A stretch of DNA of 64,000 nucleotides from Diabrotica undecimpunctata (Eukaryota; Arthropoda; Insecta; Coleoptera; Chrysomelidae). The stretch is taken from assembly GCF_040954645.1 (NCBI RefSeq), contig NC_092809.1, positions 67,146,141 to 67,210,140 on the forward strand, read 5' to 3'. Under the pieces are notes generated by a model. The model did not search any database. It was not told the origin of the DNA and saw only the letters and a list, made by a program, of their open reading frames with translations. Within the stretch, counting starts at the first letter, position 1, and every line of letters begins with the position of its first letter. Positions 57,551 through 64,000 of this stretch are shown piece after piece. The translations under genes were made by a program, and so were the position numbers.

Positions 57551-58500
57551 TAACAGATAGAGATTAACGAGTTGTACTTGCTTACCTTCAAAAAATGTCA
57601 AAATAGTACAAGCCGTACACCTGCGGCCTACATTCAACTATGTAGACTATCCATTCAAAATGAAAAGTATGTTGAGGATAAACAAAGGGGTCGATTCAAA
57701 ATCATTTGTGCAAGTGCATGCATTCATGAAGGCGATTAGTAAGAATGGCGTGGAAAAGAAGGCGTATTTATTCAAGGAAGACGATTTTTACATAAGCTCC
57801 AAACATAACGTATTTCGTTTTAAAGGAAGTAGCCATTTGGGGTATCTTTAGCTCTTGCAGAAGATTGGAATTGTGAGATTTACGCTTACATGGCATCAAA
57901 AAAGAAGGTAGCATATTGCTTATTATTAGACTTCGGCAAATATGCATATTGCATATTTTGCATATTGTGCATATTTTATGCAAATATTTCATATTTTGGC
58001 ATATTTGTATAAAAGTTTGCATAAAGTGCATAAACGTTCAGATTTTTATACTGTATTTGAAAATTTTTAAACATACCAATTTATTTCAATTCTTGTATAA
58101 AATTTTGTAGTCATTTTAATCAAGAAATGATCTAAGTACGTAATCTCTACAGGTACAAAACATTTACAATTTCAAAGAAGATCAATTTAAGTAGCCCTCA
58201 ACGTTCTTAGAAAGTCTCGGTCACTGAGGCATTCAGTTATTGGATAATCGCTAAGGGTTCGCTCATTTGCATTTTATGATCTAATCCCCAAATCTATCTA
58301 CAATTTATTGTATCTTAACAGCAGGTAAACGGCTAATAGTTTTGTTCCTAATTTAGGGATTTTCCAAAATCTCCCAGTTTATTGAATTAGGTACCTAAAC
58401 ATTTCTAATTTGATGCTCAGATTTGTAAATCATTTTTGTTTTGATATTCAAAGCGTAAACACTCGTTGTGCGTAACAAAAAGGAAGATTGTGATTTTATA

Positions 58501-58596
58501 ATGCCTAAAACAACCAGTCCTTCAACTTGGATTAAACCTTATAAAGAGCTGTCTATGGATATGGGAAAAATCTACTGTTCAGTCTGTGGCAAAATT
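58501..58596 (+). CDS. hAT transposase exon 1 (BED-type zinc finger, first half)
   Basis: ATG at 58501; 32 codons, MPKTTSPSTWIKPYKEL through KIYCSVCGKI, then donor GTAAGT at 58597. Cys26 and Cys29 are the first two zinc ligands of a BED finger; the two His come from exon 2. The intron thus separates the finger's halves. The joint in phase 0 gives a sensible chain, which supports the splice. Confidence 0.75.
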
Positions 58597-58642
58597 GTAA
58601 GTATCTAATATTTTCTATTAAATATCTAATATTTCATACATA

Positions 58643-59155
58643 CAGGGTGTTTCCAAATGACACTTACAACGTTTGACTGTAGATACTTCTAGAAAAATTG
58701 AACAAAACGATATAGTTAATGAGGGGTCAAACTTATTTACTTTTCGAGATACAGGGTGTTAAAATTAAAAAAAATTAAATTCTTTTAGTTAATAACAACA
58801 ATAACTTTAAAACCAATAAACGTATTTACTTGAAATTTAGTACTCGTAGGTTGTTTTTAAATGAAAAATAGCTTCCTTTAGTGAGAAAAAATTGTCCATG
58901 CTACAATACAATGGTGTGTATTTAGAAAAATTTTTCACCTTTACTTTTTTTTATGAAGTCAGCTATTCTAAAACACAATTATTTTTATTGTAATTGAATT
59001 AACAAAAAAAAAACTTTTGTTGAATTTTAAAATAAGTTATATGATGTACTAATGGTTAGTAACAAAAACTAATTTGTGGATTAATACTGCATTTAAAACA
59101 CTTAGCGAGTGTTTTTTTTTCCAAACCAGTTATTTGATTAACCAAAAACACCTTG
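58643..59155. mobile_element. 513-bp MITE inside the hAT transposase intron
   Basis: Ends CAGGGTGTTT (58643) and AAACACCTTG (inverted, ending 59155), flanked by TA on both sides (58641-58642 and 59156-59157). TA duplication and ends suit a Tc1/mariner-type MITE. Without it the intron would be about 100 bp, a usual size for a transposase intron. No coding content. Confidence 0.65.
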
Positions 59156-59212
59156 TATATTTTTATATTTTAAAGGTTGGGTTAAAATAAAGGTTTTTAT
59201 TTTTATTTATAG

Positions 59213-60589
59213 ATAGCATGTGAGAAGAAATTTCAGATAGACCAACATGTGAGAACTGCTTCACACATTGCAAAAAAAGGGAAAATAGGAGGAAAACATC
59301 AAACTTCAATGGCTAAATGTTTCCAATCTACTTCAAAAAAATTAGATGAGCAAGAAACTTTTAATGAAGACTTGTGTCGCGCATTAGTGTCTGCAAACAT
59401 ACCGCTTTCAAAATTAGCAAATGTAAATTTTAGTTTGTTTCTAAAAAAATATTGCAAACTTAATGTTCCAAGTGATCGGTCTCTAAGAAGAAATAATGTG
59501 AACGGGTTATACTCGTCGGTGTTAATTAATATTAAGGAAGAAATTGCAGATAATTATTTTTACATATCTGTAGACGAAACCACTGATTCCTCAGGAAAGT
59601 ATATTGCTCATTTATTGATTCGTGTTCTTAAAGAAGATACCTTACCAAAATCTCATCTTATTTCATTCCAGCAACTTGAGAAAACAAATGCTTTAACAAT
59701 TTCGCGTTTTATACAAGAAACATTAGCAACTTTTTTTCTTCCGACAACTATTCCTTCTAATAAATTACTGCTTATTTTATCGGATGCTGCTCCTTATATG
59801 GTGAAAGCAGGACAAAATTTAAAAATATTTTTCCCAGATTTAATACATGTTACTTGTGTAGCGCATGGATTAAACAGAGTTGCAGAGGAAATGCGAAAAA
59901 AGTTTCCTCTTGTAAATACCATGATATCCAGTGTCAAAAAAGTATTTCTTAAATCTCCTATAAGAATTCAACTTTATAAAGAAATGCTACCTAACATTCC
60001 TCTTCCACCACAACCTATTTTAACGCGATGGGGAACATGGTTAAAAGCAGCTAATTTTTATGCAGATCATTTTGTTAAAATAAAGAACATAATTGATACG
60101 TTAAAAGATGAAAGTTCCCAATCTCTTTTGGATTCTAAACAAACTTTTCAGAGTAACTTGCTTCAACAAGAACTTTCATTTATAAAATCAAATTTTAGTT
60201 CTGTTCAAAAAACAATTACTCAGTTAGAATCACCAAAACTGTCATTGTTCGAAAGTCCAGCATTAATAAAAGAATTTGCGTCATGTTGTCGGAACGTTAG
60301 AGGTAATATTGGAAAAGATATTTTAAAAAAATTTGAAGCTACTATGGAAAAAAATAAAGGTTACCATATTCTTTCTGAAGTAGTCAGTGTTCTAGCTGGA
60401 AATATTTCGGAAACAATTAATTTAGAACCAAATGTTTTGGTTAGTTTGAAAAATGCTCCCGTTACATCAGTTGATGTTGAACGAAGTTTTTCCATATATA
60501 AATATATGTACTCAGACAGAAGCCACAAGTTTTTGTTAGAAAATTTTGAACACCACTTGGTCATTTATTGTTACCATAATTCTAAATAA
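59213..60589 (+). CDS. hAT transposase exon 2 (CGGBP1-related hAT group)
   Basis: The acceptor TTTATAG ends at 59212. 458 codons plus TAA, making a 490-residue protein with exon 1. The start IACEKKFQIDQHVRTASH supplies His44 and His50 of the BED finger. The RNase-H-like fold follows, with a first Asp in ISVDETTDSSGKY (about residue 153) and a second in LLILSDAAPYM (about 223), then HVTCVAHGLNRVAEE and PILTRWGTWLKAA. The C-terminal hAT dimerisation motif is APVTSVDVERSFSIYKYM with LLENFEHHLVIY. The length is normal for this compact hAT group, related to the family that gave rise to CGGBP1. The frame is intact. Alternative: a domesticated gene, but the inverted ends and duplication argue for a mobile copy. 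Confidence 0.9.
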   Translation: MACEKKFQIDQHVRTASHIAKKGKIGGKHQTSMAKCFQSTSKKLDEQETFNEDLCRALVSANIPLSKLANVNFSLFLKKYCKLNVPSDRSLRRNNVNGLYSSVLINIKEEIADNYFYISVDETTDSSGKYIAHLLIRVLKEDTLPKSHLISFQQLEKTNALTISRFIQETLATFFLPTTIPSNKLLLILSDAAPYMVKAGQNLKIFFPDLIHVTCVAHGLNRVAEEMRKKFPLVNTMISSVKKVFLKSPIRIQLYKEMLPNIPLPPQPILTRWGTWLKAANFYADHFVKIKNIIDTLKDESSQSLLDSKQTFQSNLLQQELSFIKSNFSSVQKTITQLESPKLSLFESPALIKEFASCCRNVRGNIGKDILKKFEATMEKNKGYHILSEVVSVLAGNISETINLEPNVLVSLKNAPVTSVDVERSFSIYKYMYSDRSHKFLLENFEHHLVIYCYHNSK

Positions 60590-61319
60590 GTTTATTCATA
60601 CTTAAAAATGATGTAGTTACTTAAAATAAATGTAAATCTTAATGAATAGTAAGAAATATTTAGTTATGTACACTTTTTTTTTAAATAAAATTGTTACTAT
60701 TTTACGATTTTTTTATTTATTTGTATGCATATTTTGTAAAATATTTGCATATTTTCGGGTAAACACGTGCATATTTATGCGCATATTTTCTACATTTTTA
60801 TTTGCATATTTGCCGAAGTCTACTTATTATTATCCGATCATATAAGACTGTGATGGCTCGACGTTTTACAGTTGCTGATAGATATGCAATTAAATATGCG
60901 CTTTTGGTAAAGAAGTATTTATTATTGCGCCCAAAAATGTAAGTACATTATGGTATGATAAAGAGAAATGCACTAATCAAGTAGTTGGTATTAATACAAT
61001 TGGATCATGTTCCTTGCAAAATGCACGTTATCTAAAATTTGATGATCCTAAAAATGCACGGAACATGTGTTTCGACGTACGTCCGCTACAATTATGGCGA
61101 ACAGTGGCATGACAGTAGATAAAATCCAACGACAAGTAGGATGGAAATCTGCGGCTGTGGTGACTGGTTACGTTAAAGAGAGTATTACCCATAAGAATAA
61201 TGTTTCAAACTTTATTGTGAGTGCCATTAATAAAAGTACAACCCTATTGGCTTCCAAGAATGCCGGTAGTAAAAATTTAACAGCATTTTCTGTGATTAAA
61301 ACAACGGAAGTATAAATAT

Positions 61320-62935
61320 TTAAAACAATACCTTCTTTTCTTTTGTTCTTTTCACATTCATTTAAAAGATTAAGATTTTCAAATATTTGAATAAAGCTTT
61401 TGAAACATTTGTTGGTAATAATTTATTTATATTTTATTCATTTGACGTTAGAAGGCATGTACTCCTGTTAAGTCAGATCAATATTTAAAACTGTTGATGT
61501 TGCCATTGTTACGGTGCGTCTTTGAAAGATGAATTTAAACACGCTGAGGCGCGTATTTTAAATAAGCAAACTGGGGTACCAATAAATAAAATTTAATTTA
61601 AAACAGTTACATATGGAACGCAGACCGCTCCATTTTAGGCAACTACGTGTTACAGGAAATTGCATATTCGTCTCAAGGCACTTTCACTTTGGCTGCAACC
61701 TAGCCTTTAGTATTTTAACAAATTGTAGCAATTAAATGACAAAACAATGATAACTAAGTTGTACAATGAACTTAATTATTGTATGTGGAACCAAAATTAA
61801 AGTAGTTTCTTAAACCAAGTCTGTAGAAATCTAATAAAGATTATGACATTAACGTTGACGATTTTCCAAATAAGATTTCCAAATCAACAAAGAAAAATGT
61901 ATCAAAAAGACAGAAATGTTGTCCACAGTTGTTCAATATTTTGACTTGATTGGATTTATAAACCCAATAACTGCAACGGGAAAACTTATCGTCTAACAAT
62001 TATTATGGTCGTAAAAATTGAAATGGAATATAATACAGATATAAACAAAATGGCTTTAATTTACTATTGGAAAAACTTAATAATATACATCCTTTTAGTT
62101 AATTAAAACTACGAAGATATCCATTTCGTATCTGTTACATGTGACATGTGACTGTTTTTAAATAAATTATATGGATGAAACAATTTCTTATACTCTCGTA
62201 TGCACCAATCATGATTTAATCACGATTGGCACTGTTACAAAACTTAACAATTCCAAATTGAAACTTTCGAAACTATCCAAACTTCTCACTCCGATTGTTA
62301 AAATGCTCAAAGGTACATTAACTATTTCGGAGGTTAATCTGTGAACGATTCAAAAAATTTACTTTATTGGGTTAATTCCAATCCATTTCTGAGGATCAGT
62401 ATTTGTTAGCAATAGAGTATCTCTAATTCAAACACATACGCTAAATTTTAACTTAACCTCTATCAATATTAAATTAACTGACACAGTTATGTAGAATTTG
62501 TATATTTGAATAATTTACTACCGTTCGTATATAAATAGATATTGCATTTACTCATACATACATTGGTTTTCGACATTGTTTTCATTCTTAATCTTAGCTA
62601 ATATATTTGGTAAAATAATTTGCTTAAGCAGTAGTTATAGAATTTCTTTAATCCTTAAGAATATAATAATTATTCTCGTAAATTAAAAATCCACTTTTAC
62701 AATTCACAAGACAGAAAAATAAACCTTTACATTACTTTTAAAGTGAAATATATATGTACCGTTATGTAAATGAAATTGAGAGTTTTTTCGAGAAACGTGA
62801 TTAAAAAAGAAAATCCCGCTTATTTTTTCGGATCATCATCATCCAGCCTTCTGCGAACAAAGTAGAAGCTCCCCTTAATTTAGTCCAGTTCTGTCGGAGT
62901 GGACTGCCAGGCGTTTGTTGGTACTAATTATAAAT
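61320..62935. other. No gene recognised; probably the Crypton 3' side and unclassified sequence
   Basis: A G+C-richer piece at about 61540-61710 may be the 3' end of the Crypton-like copy. Near 62830-62930 the reverse strand reads RQNWTKLRGASTLFAEGW with a GATGATGAT run, which could be a short LINE 3' tail. Neither is certain. Confidence 0.35.
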
Positions 62936-62939
62936 AACG

Positions 62940-63415
62940 TCATGGCTCAGTAGGAAAGATTAATCACCAGGAATTAGCCAACAAACTAAGACTTCTCCAG
63001 ACCGACGTTCTCCCTTATTATCAATACTTTTCTGACAGAATGCTTGATAACGACAACTACAAGCTATACTGGGACGGCAAAGATCAACCGGTGGCGCATA
63101 ATAGTTCGGATCTAAGCGAAAAGATTGCCAAGTATAGAAATCTAGAAATACAAATATGGAGACAGTGGAGAATGAAAAGTACCAAGACAGTACCTATTCT
63201 ATTATTCTATCTACTACTGGTTTTATTCCAAAAAAACTTCCTAGAAAACATAAATCAGATGGATCTAAGTGAACACCTGTATGAGACCATGCAGAAAACT
63301 GAGCTACTCTCTGGAAGATTCTCTAGCATACCAAGTCACCTAGGTCTCGATAACATGGAAAGAGTCCCACTAGGGCTCAATCCTTTTGATATCATACTCA
63401 TCTGGAATATGTGAA
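62940..63415 (+). mobile_element. LINE polyprotein C-terminal domain remnant
   Basis: Forward frames read HQELANKLRLLQTDVLPYYQ (first codon altered), then DNYKLYWDGKDQPVAHNSSD, then SEKIAKYRNLEIQIWRQWRM, TVPILLFYLLLVLFQKNF and LYETMQKTELL. This matches a C-terminal domain seen after the RT in an insect LINE group (..YKLYWD....T..HNRPD ... DIA.P...N ... KY..L..EI...W ... IP.V.S.TG..PK). About 25 residues in the middle (the IDIA.PN part) are deleted, so it is a remnant despite a long open frame. Confidence 0.6.
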
Positions 63416-63419
63416 TTTT

Positions 63420-64000
63420 TCCCTTAGAGCGAGTGTGAGCAGTATGGCTAAATTTAGGAGTTTATTCATATGTCTGTATAATGATTCTGTATCCATATTG
63501 TTGCCCATTTATTCAGTCTCAGCTTGCGTAGAGAAGGGGTCCTGAACAGAGTAGGTACTTTCAGTACTGTACGTAAGACAGACTGGGCGGCACAAAAAAA
63601 TTGTAAAAACATAAAAAATTAAAGAAAGGGGAAAAAAATAAAACATGACATAATTAACATAAAAACAAAACATAACAAAGATAGCAGTCCAAAAAATGTT
63701 ATATCTATGGTACAAAATACAGTAGACTCCCTCTAGAACGAGAACTGAAATGGCAGACTAATAACCTTGTTATAAGCCGATCTCGTTATACCAGACAACA
63801 ATAATACTGTGCATACATATGAATATGTAGTTTTCTAAAACATTAACTTCCTATAGTAAAGCCATTCGGAGCAATATAAGATGCCAAATATTGTTTGAAT
63901 GGAGATTTTGAAAAAAAAAAAAGTTGTTTATTTTTATTGTCAATGAAATACATTAAAACAAAAAAGAGTTGTTAATGATATAGGTACGTTAAAACAAAAA
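63420..64000. other. No gene or element recognised
   Basis: A+T-rich to the window end, with poly-A/T stretches but no clear tail or motif. Confidence 0.4.

Larger units (their letters stand above)
57927..60822 (+). mobile_element. hAT element, apparently complete, 2896 bp, 8-bp CTTATTAT target duplication
   Basis: The 20-bp inverted ends TAGACTTCGGCAAATATGCA (57927 and, inverted, 60803-60822) match exactly. CTTATTAT is repeated at 57919-57926 and 60823-60830. An 8-bp duplication is the hAT hallmark. Both ends carry many GCATATT motifs (about seven on the left within 100 bp, six on the right), as expected for subterminal transposase-binding sites. The two-exon transposase inside has no stop or frameshift. 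The intact ends and duplication point to recent insertion, and the copy could be autonomous if expressed. Confidence 0.9.
57555..61315 (+). mobile_element. Crypton-like tyrosine-recombinase element, split by a hAT element
   Basis: The left part (57555-57918) reads VLAYLQKMSK, LRINKGVDSKSFVQVHAFMK, KKAYLFKEDDFY and SSCRRLEL, the R..EL motif with the first catalytic Arg. The hAT (57927-60822) with its target duplication interrupts it. Skipping the hAT and one duplication copy, the frame runs on through TVMARRFTVADRYAIKY, LLLRPKNVSTLW, KCTNQVVGINTIG and YLKFDDPKN. A one-base slip then leads to HVFRRTSATIMANSG (H..R, His at 61064-61066), KIQRQVGWKSAAVV and TGYVKES (Tyr at 61169-61171). This is the R...HxxR...Y order of tyrosine recombinases used by Cryptons. 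A stop after RRLEL and two frameshifts show it was already decayed or has decayed since. Confidence 0.8.

Noticed and set aside
57660..57851. 63-codon frame as a separate gene
   Set aside because: It is part of the Crypton-like recombinase (LRINKGVDSKSF segment), not an independent gene.
63040..63414. 124-codon frame as a membrane protein
   Set aside because: The hydrophobic stretch is the decayed IP.VLS.TG part of a LINE C-terminal domain, preceded by the NYKLYWD motif.
1..64000. CRISPR arrays, operons, ribosome-binding sites, rRNA or tRNA genes
   Set aside because: The window is eukaryotic; no array of regular spacers and no tRNA or rRNA fold or conserved box was seen.

Overview
This is an A+T-rich window of an animal nuclear genome, almost certainly an insect. 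It holds a gene with long introns and canonical GT/AG splice sites, one recognisable host gene, and a very dense load of mostly decayed transposable elements (LINEs, Penelope-like, Tc1/mariner, hAT, Crypton, and elements with GQNKN-type transposases). The element mixture suggests a large beetle genome, but that is inference; nothing here fixes the species.

Host gene: four 3' exons of a MOXD1-like member of the copper type II, ascorbate-dependent monooxygenase family lie on the + strand (7247-7525, 19140-19969, 24433-24601, 26152-26442). The N-terminal exons with most of the DOMON domain are not recognisable in the window and presumably lie upstream. The frame is intact, but three of the six expected copper ligands are substituted, so the product looks like a pseudo-enzyme or a non-canonical member. 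The introns (about 11.6, 4.5 and 1.55 kb) are filled with element remnants.

Region by region: 1-7.2 kb holds a Tc1-like element broken by a LINE piece, a LINE 3' end and a mariner remnant. 7.5-19.1 kb (intron) holds RTE-like, Jockey-like and RNase-H-bearing LINE remnants, a Penelope-like GIY-YIG remnant, a DNA element with ~120-bp inverted ends inside a Jockey copy, and a short degenerate tandem array. 20-26 kb holds more LINE pieces and an (AT)25 run. 28.2-30.3 kb is a 5'-truncated, nearly open RTE-like LINE, followed to 33.4 kb by an inverted DDE transposase and two further LINE pieces. 35.9-38.6 kb holds LINE remnants; 38.6-41.8 kb shows nothing I can name. 42-44.8 kb holds a GQNKN-family transposase remnant and a Ty3/Gypsy pol fragment. 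46.0-48.5 kb is a structurally complete DNA element (inverted ends, 4-bp AAAT target duplication, at least eight subterminal repeats) with a dead transposase. 48.8-52.9 kb is a three-level LINE nest. 53.1-55.7 kb is a Jockey-like LINE with one internal stop. 56.6-57.0 kb is a 398-bp element with 66-bp inverted ends and a hammerhead-ribozyme-like core. 57.6-61.3 kb is a Crypton-like tyrosine recombinase split by an apparently intact hAT element with an 8-bp target duplication, whose own transposase intron carries a 513-bp MITE.

The strongest items for follow-up are the intact hAT in the Crypton, the GQNKN-type element with subterminal repeats and a paralogous empty site elsewhere in the window, the hammerhead-bearing inverted-repeat element, and the copper-ligand losses in the MOXD1-like gene. 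All family names come from recognising motifs by eye; no search was run.
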